Below, in pieces: positions 1 through 8,755 of a stretch of DNA of 64,000 nt. This DNA comes from a marine bacterium B5-7 (lineage in GTDB: Bacteria; Pseudomonadota; Gammaproteobacteria; Arenicellales; CAJQKF01). Every line of letters starts with the position of its first letter. Position 1 is the stretch's first letter. Position numbers and translations under genes: made by a program. The notes beneath the pieces are model-generated. The model was not told the origin of the DNA, ran no database searches, and was given only the letters and a program-made list of their open reading frames with translations. The stretch is taken from positions 1 through 64,000 of the forward strand of contig BQJD01000004.1 of assembly GCA_021604525.1 (NCBI GenBank). The letters run 5' to 3'.

Positions 1-360
1 TGTTGAAATGGGGACTGACATCAGGAATTCATGTCTGAACGGAGATTGATTCATCCACATTCTGATCTTTTCTTGTTATTTCAGCACGGCCGCCTGAGTT
101 AAGAATAAGCGAAGACCACGGGATGCTCCCGATATCGTTCAAGCCGAACGTCTCATGAGTTTGAAGTGATTCGATGTTCGGGGTTTGATCGAATCGACTG
201 GGACGGTGGCCCGTAGAATGTTGCACAGAACAGGCCGTCACGCACCATTACTATTTTCGTCAACTGCAGAGTTAGATGAATTTCAATTCCGGTACGGTCG
301 GTTCGACCATTCGGTCGATCTGTATGTGGACCAGGTTGTGTATTTTTCCGTGGTAATTAT
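1..360. other. Intergenic left edge, no gene recognised
   Basis: This stretch lies downstream of the minus-strand lipoprotein gene. Short open frames exist on both strands (for example a 74-codon plus frame at 185-409 that runs into the lipoprotein gene), but none has a ribosome binding site, a recognisable domain or family-like sequence. I see no RNA gene or convincing terminator in it. Confidence 0.4.
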
Positions 361-864
361 TTACCGACGGGTTTGCCACACACCGCTGACCCCATCACAG
401 GGTTCATGAAAGTTTGATTCATTGGAATCCTCGTCGGTAATATTGCTAGTAAGGATAGGGGTCTCCTTGACTGCGAAGGAGCCTTGCATCGTTCTGCTGG
501 AAGCTGTTCCTGCAAATGCATTTTCACCATTGTTCGATTCAATTACAAAATTCACTTGACCTCGGCTGGCGGTTCCCTTAAATGTTCCACTGACCAGGCA
601 TCCTGATTGGCTACTGGTGAAGCGTGCGACCCCATTGACATTGCCATCTGGTGACGATGCAATGCTTAAGGAAAATTCAGTGGGTGTACTGTTGCTGATT
701 GTGGCTGTTCCGGACCAGTTTCCCGAGATATTGATGAAATCCGGTCCGCCGGAACTGGTGGCACTTTCTCCCTTGCTACAAGCAGAGAGTGTGAGCGCCA
801 AGGCCAGGACAACAAATAATTCCAGTACATGAGATAGCGTAGGTAGCCTGACGGCGAAGAGCAT
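361..864 (-). CDS. Putative lipoprotein of unknown function
   Basis: The product is 167 residues. It starts with a hydrophobic segment (about residues 13-28) ending in a lipobox, LSAC, with the lipidated Cys at residue 29. It is therefore probably exported by Sec, processed by LspA and anchored in a membrane facing the periplasm. The mature part is rich in Ser, Thr, Gly and Asn, with alternating short strands typical of a small beta-rich domain and two later Cys residues (in SGCL and EPCDG) that could form a disulfide. No known family is recognised. The gene is divergent from the type II secretion operon and separated from gspD by 80 bases, so the two may share a control region; that is inference only. 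Confidence 0.6.
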   Translation of the reverse strand: MLFAVRLPTLSHVLELFVVLALALTLSACSKGESATSSGGPDFINISGNWSGTATISNSTPTEFSLSIASSPDGNVNGVARFTSSQSGCLVSGTFKGTASRGQVNFVIESNNGENAFAGTASSRTMQGSFAVKETPILTSNITDEDSNESNFHEPCDGVSGVWQTRR

Positions 865-944
865 AATGTAACTTCCCTGTTAGTCATTGGATAATGCCTG
901 CATGATAATCAAGGATAGATTGTTAATAAAGTAATTAAGAATGG

Positions 945-3065
945 ATGCAAAGCAATAAAGCATGGATGCTCAAATTGATGATCGTTGAAGTAGAACGACG
1001 TCCGGGACGACGGTACTTTAGTATCCTGTGGCTATTGTGCCTGCTGTGCATTTCACAGGCGGGCTACCCGCAAGCGGTAACGGATGACAAAAACCCTGAT
1101 GAAGTCACGCTGAATTTCGAAAAGGCGGATATAGAAGCTTTTATATCCGCCGTATCCCAGATTACCGGCAAGAGTTTTATTGTCGACCCCAGAGTGAAGG
1201 GGAAGATCACGATTATCTCGGGTTCCGCCTTGCCGCCGGAAGCCATTTATCAAGTGTTTCTCTCGGTGCTGGAAGTTCACCAGTTCTCGGCTGTCGAGTC
1301 TGGCGACATCGTAAAAATAATTCCTTTGAGTGAGATCAAGGGTGTGCCTACTCGGACCTCCTTTGGTGATCCGGGAGACAACCCGGACGAACAGATCACC
1401 CAGGTTTATCAACTGCAGCATGTTTCCGCTAATGAGTTGACGCCACTGCTTCGTCCGTTGTTGCCGCCAACCAGTCACTTCGCGGTGCATACCAGAACCA
1501 ATACCCTGATCATCACTGATGTGGTGGCGAACATCCGCAGGGTACTGGACATTATTCGTAAACTGGATCAACCCAATCGCCATTCGGATATCCATATCGT
1601 CTTCCTGAAACACGCCAAGGCGGCCAAGCTGTCCCAGGTGATTTCCCAGCTTGCATCATCGATTCAGGTTGAAAACGATCCGGCAAATTCTGCCTCGCCA
1701 AACAACAATAGTGTAGTGGTACAGGCGGATCCTGAAACGAATGCGTTGATCATCCAGGCACCGCCGAGCGAATTTGCCAAGCTTGAGGCTGTCATTACCG
1801 AGCTGGATCGCGATCAGTCACAACCGGCCAATATTCATGTCCTGTATTTGAAACATGCCAAGGCCAAGGATCTGACCGCTATTCTCAACTCCGTGGCAGA
1901 GAGCAAGGATAACGCCACTGAAGGCGTTGCTGAATCAGCACGGACCAGCATCCAGGCGGATGAGCAGACCAATGCATTAATCATCCGCGCCGGCGAGGAA
2001 GGTTTTGACGAACTGAAGACCGTAATTGACAAGCTGGACATCAGACGGGCGCAGGTTTATGTCGAGATGATTATCGCCGAAGTGACCGAGGGTAAAGAAG
2101 CAGATATCGGCGTGGAATGGACCGCTAATCTATCGCCAGGCCTTGACTATCAATCCGGTATTACCCGCGAACAGACATCGGGATCCACCAACTTTTCCGA
2201 TCAGGCCGGCGGTATTTCTCTCGGGTTTATCAATCGGTTTGTTTACGATCTCGCGGGTAATCTGGTGCCGGATTTGGGTGTGGTGTTGAAAGCGCTGAGA
2301 AGCAATGCCAGCACCAATATTCTGTCTACGCCTAATCTGTTAACGCTGAACAATGAATCCGCAGAAATCTCTGTTGGTCAGGAGGTGCCTTTTGTCACCG
2401 GCCAGTTCGTGACCGATGCCAGTAGCTCTATAACCAACACAGGAAGCGCGGATGATCCGACCGTTACCGGTGTGGTCAATCCGTTTCAGACCATCGAAAG
2501 AAAAGATGTGGGCTTGAGTCTCAAGATTACGCCGCAGATCAACGAAGGCAATGTCATCCAGCTGGACATCGAACAGACCATCTCCAATGTCAGCCGGACC
2601 GCGGTGCAGGGTGCATCCGACCTGATCACGGATAATCGGTCGATCACCACCAAGGTATTGGTTGATGACGGTCAGATCATCGTCCTCGGTGGCCTGATCA
2701 GGGACAGCCTGGTTGATTCGTATGAATACGTGCCGGGTCTTGGCAAGATCCCGCTGCTGGGGGCGCTGTTCAGACGTAAATCCAAGCAGAACGCCAAGAC
2801 CAACCTGATGGTATTTCTACGGCCCAAGGTGATTCGTTCCCATGCCGATATGCTGGAACTGACCCATGGCAAATACAAGATGATGTTGGAAATGGAAGGG
2901 CTCAGTCAGGGGGATACCCGCGATCTCATCAAGGAGGCTAAAACCCCCACCTTGCCGGAGATAGATTGGGAGACCGGAAAGCCGATTGAGGTTGTGGACG
3001 AGGACCCTATGGCTGATGACAATCGGCTGAGGCTGTCGGATGTATCGGCGCCGGGTAAAAAGTAA
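945..3065 (+). CDS. gspD: Type II secretion system secretin GspD
   Basis: GspD forms the multimeric outer-membrane gate of the type II secretion system. The 706-residue product has an Arg-rich n-region and hydrophobic signal segment ending near residue 44, then an N0 domain (about 52-122). Three repeated KH-like N domains follow (starting near 153, 215 and 297; the last two begin with similar FLKHAKA and YLKHAKA motifs). The secretin domain includes ERKDVGLSLKITP near 512 and the family signature VPGLGKIPLLGALF near 595. About 60 residues follow the barrel and may be the pilotin-binding region. The chosen ATG at 945 gives the full signal sequence; the ATG at 941 is out of frame. Its stop overlaps the gspE start (TAATG). 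It is the first gene of an eleven-gene operon. Confidence 0.96.
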   Translation: MQSNKAWMLKLMIVEVERRPGRRYFSILWLLCLLCISQAGYPQAVTDDKNPDEVTLNFEKADIEAFISAVSQITGKSFIVDPRVKGKITIISGSALPPEAIYQVFLSVLEVHQFSAVESGDIVKIIPLSEIKGVPTRTSFGDPGDNPDEQITQVYQLQHVSANELTPLLRPLLPPTSHFAVHTRTNTLIITDVVANIRRVLDIIRKLDQPNRHSDIHIVFLKHAKAAKLSQVISQLASSIQVENDPANSASPNNNSVVVQADPETNALIIQAPPSEFAKLEAVITELDRDQSQPANIHVLYLKHAKAKDLTAILNSVAESKDNATEGVAESARTSIQADEQTNALIIRAGEEGFDELKTVIDKLDIRRAQVYVEMIIAEVTEGKEADIGVEWTANLSPGLDYQSGITREQTSGSTNFSDQAGGISLGFINRFVYDLAGNLVPDLGVVLKALRSNASTNILSTPNLLTLNNESAEISVGQEVPFVTGQFVTDASSSITNTGSADDPTVTGVVNPFQTIERKDVGLSLKITPQINEGNVIQLDIEQTISNVSRTAVQGASDLITDNRSITTKVLVDDGQIIVLGGLIRDSLVDSYEYVPGLGKIPLLGALFRRKSKQNAKTNLMVFLRPKVIRSHADMLELTHGKYKMMLEMEGLSQGDTRDLIKEAKTPTLPEIDWETGKPIEVVDEDPMADDNRLRLSDVSAPGKK

Positions 3066-4609
3066 TGTCCATCGTCAACATCCATGACGCGCAGACACCG
3101 GATGTCCATAACGGTCACCCGATCGATTGGGTGGGTCTGGCCGATCCGGCATGGATAAACCGGATTTCTTACGGTTTTGCCAAAAATCACCAGGTGATGG
3201 TGATCGGCGAGCGCGATGGTCAATTGATGGTTCTCCACGGGCCCACACTTCAGCTTGACACCATCACCGAGATCGAACGGCATTTCCGCTTGCCGGTGGC
3301 ACTGCAACCGGTGGATAAAAACGAATTTCAACGCCTCATCAGGCGTATTTACGACAAAGGGCAATCCGCGGCGACGCAGATGGTGGAAAAACTGGATGAG
3401 GAAGTCGATTTCGCGTTACTGGCCCAGGAACTGCCGGTCACCATGGATCTGCTCGAGTCCGTGGACGATGCGCCGATTATCCGTTTGATCAATGCCTTGT
3501 TGACCCAGGCCATCCGTGAGGAGGCCTCGGATATTCATCTGGAGGCGTTTGACAATCGTTCCGTGGTTCGATTCAGGGTGGATGGCCAGTTACGAGACAT
3601 CATCGAGCCGCAGCGAGTGTTGCACACCGCGCTGGTGTCGCGCCTCAAGGTCATGGCCAAGCTGGACATTGCCGAGAAACGACTGCCGCAGGATGGCCGC
3701 ATGTCCTTGCGGGTGGGCGAGCACCGAATCGATGTTCGGGTGTCCGTGCTGCCAACCCAGCATGGCGAGCGGGTCGTGCTACGGCTGTTGGACAAGCAGT
3801 CCAATCGACTCAGTAGTCGCGAGCTGGGTATGGATGAGACGCTCAGCAAAACCTTTTCGGAACTGATCCATTCGCCCCACGGCATCTTTCTGGTGACCGG
3901 TCCGACCGGGTCGGGTAAAACCACGACGCTCTACGCCGGCTTGTCCGAACTCGATCGCGAGGCGCTGAATATCCTGACCGTGGAAGATCCCATCGAATAT
4001 GACCTGGATGGCGTCGGCCAGACCCAGGTCAACGCGAGGATCGATCTGACCTTTGCCGCGGGGTTTCGGTCGATACTGCGGCAGGACCCGGACGTCGTAT
4101 TGATTGGTGAGGTACGCGATGTCGAAACCGCCGAGATCGCGGTTCAGGCCTCTCTAACGGGTCACCTGGTGTTGTCGACCCTGCATACCAATACGGCGAT
4201 CGGCGCCATCACCCGCCTGATCAATATGGGGGTGGAGCCCTTCCTGATTTCATCCAGCCTGATCGGTGTCATGGCCCAGCGTCTGGTTCGCAAACTCTGT
4301 GCCGACTGTAAAAAGCCCGCACCGGTCTGGCCCGTGGATACTGGTCGCTCTATGGGTCTGGTGGCGCGACACTTTGAACCGGCGGGTTGTAAGGCCTGCG
4401 CCTTTACCGGCTATCGGGGTCGGACCGCCATCTACGAATTGATTGTCATGAATGAACACCTGAAAGGCATGATCTTTAAAGGCTGCTCTGAAGAAGAGAT
4501 GACCAGCCATGTTCGCCAGACGACCCCGAGCATCCATCAAAACGGCCTCGATCTGGTTTCCCGTGGTCTGACCAGCCTGAGTGAATTGACTCGGGTCACC
4601 GTGCTGTAG
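3065..4609 (+). CDS. gspE: Type II secretion system ATPase GspE
   Basis: GspE is the cytoplasmic hexameric ATPase that powers pseudopilus assembly. The 514-residue protein has an N-terminal GspE/XpsE-type domain, a Walker A motif GPTGSGKTTT near residue 279, an Asp box and Walker B (DPDVVLIGEVRD) near 343, and the His box LSTLHTN. It also has the C-terminal tetracysteine zinc element: CADC near 412 and CKAC near 442. All key residues are present and the length is normal. It overlaps gspD by one base and is followed by gspF after 11 bases. The GspE assignment over a type IV pilus PilB rests on the surrounding gsp genes. Confidence 0.96.
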   Translation: MSIVNIHDAQTPDVHNGHPIDWVGLADPAWINRISYGFAKNHQVMVIGERDGQLMVLHGPTLQLDTITEIERHFRLPVALQPVDKNEFQRLIRRIYDKGQSAATQMVEKLDEEVDFALLAQELPVTMDLLESVDDAPIIRLINALLTQAIREEASDIHLEAFDNRSVVRFRVDGQLRDIIEPQRVLHTALVSRLKVMAKLDIAEKRLPQDGRMSLRVGEHRIDVRVSVLPTQHGERVVLRLLDKQSNRLSSRELGMDETLSKTFSELIHSPHGIFLVTGPTGSGKTTTLYAGLSELDREALNILTVEDPIEYDLDGVGQTQVNARIDLTFAAGFRSILRQDPDVVLIGEVRDVETAEIAVQASLTGHLVLSTLHTNTAIGAITRLINMGVEPFLISSSLIGVMAQRLVRKLCADCKKPAPVWPVDTGRSMGLVARHFEPAGCKACAFTGYRGRTAIYELIVMNEHLKGMIFKGCSEEEMTSHVRQTTPSIHQNGLDLVSRGLTSLSELTRVTVL

Positions 4610-4620
4610 CGTCGTCGATC

Positions 4621-5835
4621 ATGGGAGTCTATGAATATGTTGCCCTGGATAAAACGGGACTCAACAAGAAGGGATTAATCAGCGCGGATAACGCGAAGAA
4701 CGCCCGGCAGGAACTCCGTGACCAGGGGTTGTATCCTGTCTCGTTGCTGACGCAGAACACCAGGGCCGCGACTAAAACATCTGGCACGGCAAGCCGGCAC
4801 AAGCTCGGTGATTCCGACCTGTCGGTATTGACCCGGCAATTTTCCATTCTGTTGTCATCGGGGTTAACCATCGAGGATTGTTTTAATGCTCTGATCAAGC
4901 AGGAAGACAATCACCAGACCAAGGCGATGCTGAGCAATATCCGCGGCAAGGTGATGGAAGGTCATACCCTGACCCATGCCTTTCGACGGTATCCACGTAC
5001 CTTCTCTGAACTCTATGTCTCCACCGTGGAAGCGGGCGAGCAATCGGGACGGCTGGCAGAAGTGATGGAAGGTCTGGCTGGATACATCGAGGAGCGCGTC
5101 GGCATCAGTCAGCGGATCAGTACGGCCTTGGTCTACCCCGTGATTTTGATGATTGTGTCGATCCTGATAGTCGTCGGTCTGGTGACTTATGTGGTACCGA
5201 AAGTCGTTTCGGTTTTTGAGGATACGGGTCAGGAATTGCCCTGGCTCACACGGGGCTTGATCGCGCTCAGTGACTTCATCCGTGAGAATGGTAGCGGGTT
5301 GCTGTTGGCGATCCTGGTGGTGTTGCTGGCCTGGATCATGGTGTTCCGCCGCGAGGCGCCGAAACGGTGGTTGCACGGGCGATACCTGACCACGCCCGGC
5401 ATTAAAAAACTCAGCCGGGGGCTCAACGCGGCGCGCATGGCAAGAACGTTATCCATCATGTTGAACAGCGGGGTGCCGTTATTAACGGCCATGGACGCCG
5501 CCAGCAAGGTGATCTCGAATCTCAGGATGCAACGTGGCTTGCGCCAGGCAGCGGTCGAGGTGACCGAGGGAGTGAGTTTGAACCGGGCACTGGAGCGCGC
5601 CGGATGCTTTCCGCCGTTGATGGTGCAGATGATTCAAAGCGGCGAGGCCAGCGGCAGGCTGCCCGAGATGCTGGAGAAATCCGCCAGTGTTATGGAGCGG
5701 GATATCGAGTCGCGTATTGCGATCGTGGTCAGCCTGTTCGAACCGTTCATGATTCTGTTCATGGGCGTTATCGTCCTCATGATTGTACTGGCAATCCTGC
5801 TGCCGATTTTCGATCTGAACCAGATTATTGTTTGA
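4621..5835 (+). CDS. gspF: Type II secretion inner-membrane platform protein GspF
   Basis: This is the polytopic platform protein that couples the GspE ATPase to pseudopilin assembly. The 404-residue sequence has the usual two repeated GspF cytoplasmic domains (about 68-190 and 270-393), each beginning with a L(T/N/S)xxLxxAxxxG-like helix. Hydrophobic segments lie near 170-190, 222-242 and 374-397. Length and architecture are normal. It is in the same operon as gspE and gspG, with a 15-base gap to gspG. Confidence 0.95.
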   Translation: MGVYEYVALDKTGLNKKGLISADNAKNARQELRDQGLYPVSLLTQNTRAATKTSGTASRHKLGDSDLSVLTRQFSILLSSGLTIEDCFNALIKQEDNHQTKAMLSNIRGKVMEGHTLTHAFRRYPRTFSELYVSTVEAGEQSGRLAEVMEGLAGYIEERVGISQRISTALVYPVILMIVSILIVVGLVTYVVPKVVSVFEDTGQELPWLTRGLIALSDFIRENGSGLLLAILVVLLAWIMVFRREAPKRWLHGRYLTTPGIKKLSRGLNAARMARTLSIMLNSGVPLLTAMDAASKVISNLRMQRGLRQAAVEVTEGVSLNRALERAGCFPPLMVQMIQSGEASGRLPEMLEKSASVMERDIESRIAIVVSLFEPFMILFMGVIVLMIVLAILLPIFDLNQIIV

Positions 5836-5850
5836 CTAAGGGGAGCGTTA

Positions 5851-6303
5851 ATGCCGATGGATAAGCCGATGAAAAACCGTAATGCCCGATCGCGGCAACG
5901 CGGGTTCACCCTGATTGAAATTATGGTGGTGGTGGTGATTATCGGGGTGCTGTCGACCCTGGTTCTGCCCCGGGTGCTGGGTCGTCAGGAGCAGGCCTTT
6001 GTGACCAAGGCGCAAAGCGATATTCAGGCGCTGACCAATGCGCTGAAGCTGTACAAGCTGGATAATTTCAAATTCCCCACCACGGATCTCGGACTGGAAT
6101 CGCTGGTTGAGAACCCGGGCGCCGGGGCCAGGAACTGGAAAGAGGGTGGTTATATCGATCGTCTGCCCAAGGACCCCTGGGGTAATCCCTATCAATATCT
6201 GTCGCCGGGCGAGCACGGGACTTTCGATTTATGGTCTTTTGGTCCGGATGGCGTATCCGGTGGTCTGCAAGGCGATGACGATATCACCAACTGGGAAAAG
6301 TAA
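5851..6303 (+). CDS. gspG: Major pseudopilin GspG
   Basis: GspG is the main subunit of the type II secretion pseudopilus. The 150-residue precursor has a basic leader followed by the prepilin peptidase site G/FTLIE with Glu at +5, and an N-terminal hydrophobic helix (FTLIEIMVVVVIIGVL). The C-terminal part carries the family signatures KDPWGNPY and DLWSFGPDG, the latter part of the calcium-binding loop. The ATG at 5851 is preceded by an AGGGGAG ribosome binding site; internal ATGs would shorten the leader. Cleavage needs a GspO/PilD peptidase, which is not encoded in this window. Confidence 0.96.
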   Translation: MPMDKPMKNRNARSRQRGFTLIEIMVVVVIIGVLSTLVLPRVLGRQEQAFVTKAQSDIQALTNALKLYKLDNFKFPTTDLGLESLVENPGAGARNWKEGGYIDRLPKDPWGNPYQYLSPGEHGTFDLWSFGPDGVSGGLQGDDDITNWEK

Positions 6304-6811
6304 CATCAGGTCCGGTATCGGAGCGATAACTTCAGCCGGTTTCACCCTGTTGGAGGTGATGGTGGTGTGCGTGCTGATCGGCATGGTCGGTACGCTGGTG
6401 ATTGCCAATATGGATGTCAGCGAGGACACGATTGCCAGGAATGAAGCGATGCGGTTGAAGAAGCTGATCGATCACCTGCGCTCTGAAAGTGTGTTGTCGG
6501 GCAAGCGGATGGCGATCCGGTTTTCCAAAGGCACCGGCCAGGACGTTGTCGGTGAATACCGTTTTTATTATTTCGATGAGGGCTGGAAGGACATGGATGA
6601 CGATGTGCTGTCACCCCGTCGGCTGGCGGATCGAATTCAATGGAAGTGGATCACTGCAGATAGCGAGAAGGGCATGATCGTGGTGGATCCCGTCGGCAGC
6701 ATGTCGAGTTTCACGGTTTCGCTCACCGGTCAATCGACCCGTTTCAGCGTGACGCTCGACGAGACGTTAGACATCGCAGTCAGGGCAATCCCGCTGGCCG
6801 AGGACGGCTGA
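6275..6811 (+). CDS. gspH: Minor pseudopilin GspH
   Basis: GspH is a minor pseudopilin of the pseudopilus tip or shaft. The reading frame contains the prepilin motif G/FTLLEVMVV followed by a hydrophobic helix and a beta-rich domain. I take the ATG at 6275, which overlaps the end of gspG by 29 bases and gives an approximately 22-residue leader. The frame stays open further upstream, but an earlier start would give an implausibly long leader. No strong ribosome binding site is seen, so translation is probably coupled to gspG. About 178 residues, as expected for the family. Confidence 0.88.
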   Translation: MTISPTGKSNIRSGIGAITSAGFTLLEVMVVCVLIGMVGTLVIANMDVSEDTIARNEAMRLKKLIDHLRSESVLSGKRMAIRFSKGTGQDVVGEYRFYYFDEGWKDMDDDVLSPRRLADRIQWKWITADSEKGMIVVDPVGSMSSFTVSLTGQSTRFSVTLDETLDIAVRAIPLAEDG

Positions 6812-7219
6812 TTGAAACGGCCCACAGCCGGGACAATGACTACCGCAGATACGGGCTTCACGTTGCTTGAGGTGCTGGTGGCGCTCGTCATTGTGGCGGT
6901 CGGCATTGCGGCCTCGGCCAGGTTGATGACACAAAGTGTCGAGCTGACGGACGAGACCCGCATACGACAGATCGCCCACCGGGTGGCTGCCAATCAGTTG
7001 GAAGGTGTTCTTCAATCAAGACAATGGCCGATCAGCGAGGCGGTGGATTCGAGTGAATCCATGGGTGGCTTTGCCTGGCGCATCGACACGCGAGTCATCG
7101 CGACCCCGAATCCCGACATGGTGCGTATCGAGGTGGGTGTTCGTCTGGTGGGTGACTATCACTACGGTCAATTGTTCGCTTACAAAGCCAACTTGAACCA
7201 TCCGCTCAGGGGAGGGTGA
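6812..7219 (+). CDS. gspI: Minor pseudopilin GspI
   Basis: GspI is the minor pseudopilin that nucleates the pseudopilus tip with GspJ and GspK. The cleavage motif G/FTLLEVLVAL is followed by the hydrophobic N-terminal helix; the remaining globular part is short, as usual. Two starts are possible. TTG at 6812 directly follows the gspH stop with AGGA 7 bases upstream; ATG at 6836 gives the more typical 7-residue leader. The stop overlaps the GTG start of gspJ. Confidence 0.9.
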   Translation: MKRPTAGTMTTADTGFTLLEVLVALVIVAVGIAASARLMTQSVELTDETRIRQIAHRVAANQLEGVLQSRQWPISEAVDSSESMGGFAWRIDTRVIATPNPDMVRIEVGVRLVGDYHYGQLFAYKANLNHPLRGG

Positions 7220-7833
7220 GGCGAGTGGTTATGCACGTAACGACTAATCATTGTCGTCTGACCGAAAGAGGGTTCACTCTGCTGGAGACATTGGTTGCCA
7301 TTGCCATTTTTTCGACGATCTCCCTCGCCGTCTATTCGACATTGAACCAGTACTTTTCCATCAATGAACGTCTTCATGAGGAAAATGAACGATCGGCTGA
7401 GATCGACCGCTTCGTGAGTCTGCTGGAAAGAGACATTCGCTATGCCATCAACCGCGGAATTCGCCTGGAATATGGGGATGTCGAGGCGGCGCTCGTGAAC
7501 GAACAGGACGACGGAAAACTGATCTCAATGACGACCTCGATACCGGACTACGATTCCCCCGGCGACAGTCGCCTGATGCGGGTGGACTGGTACCAGGGAG
7601 ACCACGCCGTGTATCGCGCGCATTGGTTGGTGCTCGACCGGGCCCAGGACAGCGTGCCGATTCGTCGCAAGGTATTAAGCAACGTGGGCAATGTCGCGGT
7701 GCAGGTGATACCGGCACTGGGTGATTTACACGAGACTGAAACAGAGGGTGACGGTTACCTCGTGCGGATCGATCTCGACATGCCGGGGGATTTCGACATC
7801 AGCAAAACGGTGAGGCTCTCGGGTGAATTCTGA
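7216..7833 (+). CDS. gspJ: Minor pseudopilin GspJ
   Basis: GspJ is a tip-complex pseudopilin. The 205-residue product has the prepilin site G/FTLLETLVAI and a hydrophobic helix, followed by a longer globular domain, with the family feature LLERDIRYAI near residue 72. The GTG start overlaps the gspI stop (GTGA). Its 3' end overlaps gspK by 11 bases, which suggests translational coupling. Confidence 0.92.
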   Translation: MRRVVMHVTTNHCRLTERGFTLLETLVAIAIFSTISLAVYSTLNQYFSINERLHEENERSAEIDRFVSLLERDIRYAINRGIRLEYGDVEAALVNEQDDGKLISMTTSIPDYDSPGDSRLMRVDWYQGDHAVYRAHWLVLDRAQDSVPIRRKVLSNVGNVAVQVIPALGDLHETETEGDGYLVRIDLDMPGDFDISKTVRLSGEF

Positions 7834-8755
7834 CCGGCAAAGTGGCGTGGCGTTGCTACTGGTCTTACTCAGCCTGGCCCTGTTGACCACAGCCACTGTC
7901 TACCTGGTTGAGGACAACCATCTTGCCATTCGCCGCACCGGCAATCAGGCCCAACGACTCCAGGCGCAGTACCTGTCACAGAGTGCATTGCAATGGGCCA
8001 TGCTGGTGTTGCAAAAGGATGGCGAGAGTTCCGTTATTGATCATCTTGGCGAGCCGTGGACCCGATTAACAACACCGATACGCGTTGAGCAGGGTGAGCT
8101 GGCCATTGAGATAACCGATGCTCAGGGTCGCTTCAATATCAACAACCTGCAAATCGATGAAACGGGTGTCTGGACGGCCGCTTTCAAGCGCCTCCTGAAA
8201 ATGAATGCACTCGATGAATCGTTGGCGGACAAGGTGAGGGACTGGCTCGATACAGACATCATGCCGATCAGTCTGGACGGGGCGGAAGACAGTGACTACC
8301 TTCTGAAGGATCCGCCTTACCGGGCGGCGAATAACCTGATTGCCGATCCTGGCGAGTTGCGGCTGATTGACGGATTCACTAAGGACGTCATAGACAAACT
8401 GCGTCCTTACATTGCGGCATTGCCGGAGAGCGGTGTGAGAATCAATATCAACACCTGTCCTGAATCGCTGTTTCGAATATTCGGGCAGACGCTCCTGCCT
8501 GATGGCGCCGGATCCACGCTGGCTGACAGCAGAGGAGAGACGGGTTATGAAAAACCCGGGGATTTTCTGGTCAACACCGTACTGGCTTCCCATGCCGATG
8601 TGGCCGAGGCATTGAGTACGGTATCGAGCGACTACTTCACCGTGCTGATCACCAGCCGCTATGGTCGCATCAGTCGCAAGGAGCGTTATCTGGTGAGGCG
8701 GCAATTGGGTCAGGTCGTGATCGTGAGCGTTGTACGGCTCACCAGTGTGGCATGA
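7823..8755 (+). CDS. gspK: Pseudopilus tip protein GspK
   Basis: GspK is the large minor pseudopilin that caps the pseudopilus. The 310-residue protein starts with a short leader and a hydrophobic segment (GVALLLVLLSLALL) and, as is known for GspK, lacks the Glu at +5. It carries the family landmarks DAQGRFNINNL and a helix-hairpin-helix-like insertion region with the motif RININTCPESLF. The start is GTG at 7823. It overlaps gspL by ATGA. Confidence 0.93.
   Translation: MNSDRQSGVALLLVLLSLALLTTATVYLVEDNHLAIRRTGNQAQRLQAQYLSQSALQWAMLVLQKDGESSVIDHLGEPWTRLTTPIRVEQGELAIEITDAQGRFNINNLQIDETGVWTAAFKRLLKMNALDESLADKVRDWLDTDIMPISLDGAEDSDYLLKDPPYRAANNLIADPGELRLIDGFTKDVIDKLRPYIAALPESGVRININTCPESLFRIFGQTLLPDGAGSTLADSRGETGYEKPGDFLVNTVLASHADVAEALSTVSSDYFTVLITSRYGRISRKERYLVRRQLGQVVIVSVVRLTSVA

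Noticed and set aside
6107-6274. Longer N-terminus for GspH starting at 6107
   Set aside because: It would read through most of the end of gspG and give an 80-residue leader; prepilin leaders are short.
5874-8755. Type IV pilus rather than type II secretion identity for the pseudopilin genes
   Set aside because: GspD, GspK, GspL, GspM and the GspG calcium-loop signatures are present, and pilT, pilM-Q and pilA genes are not.
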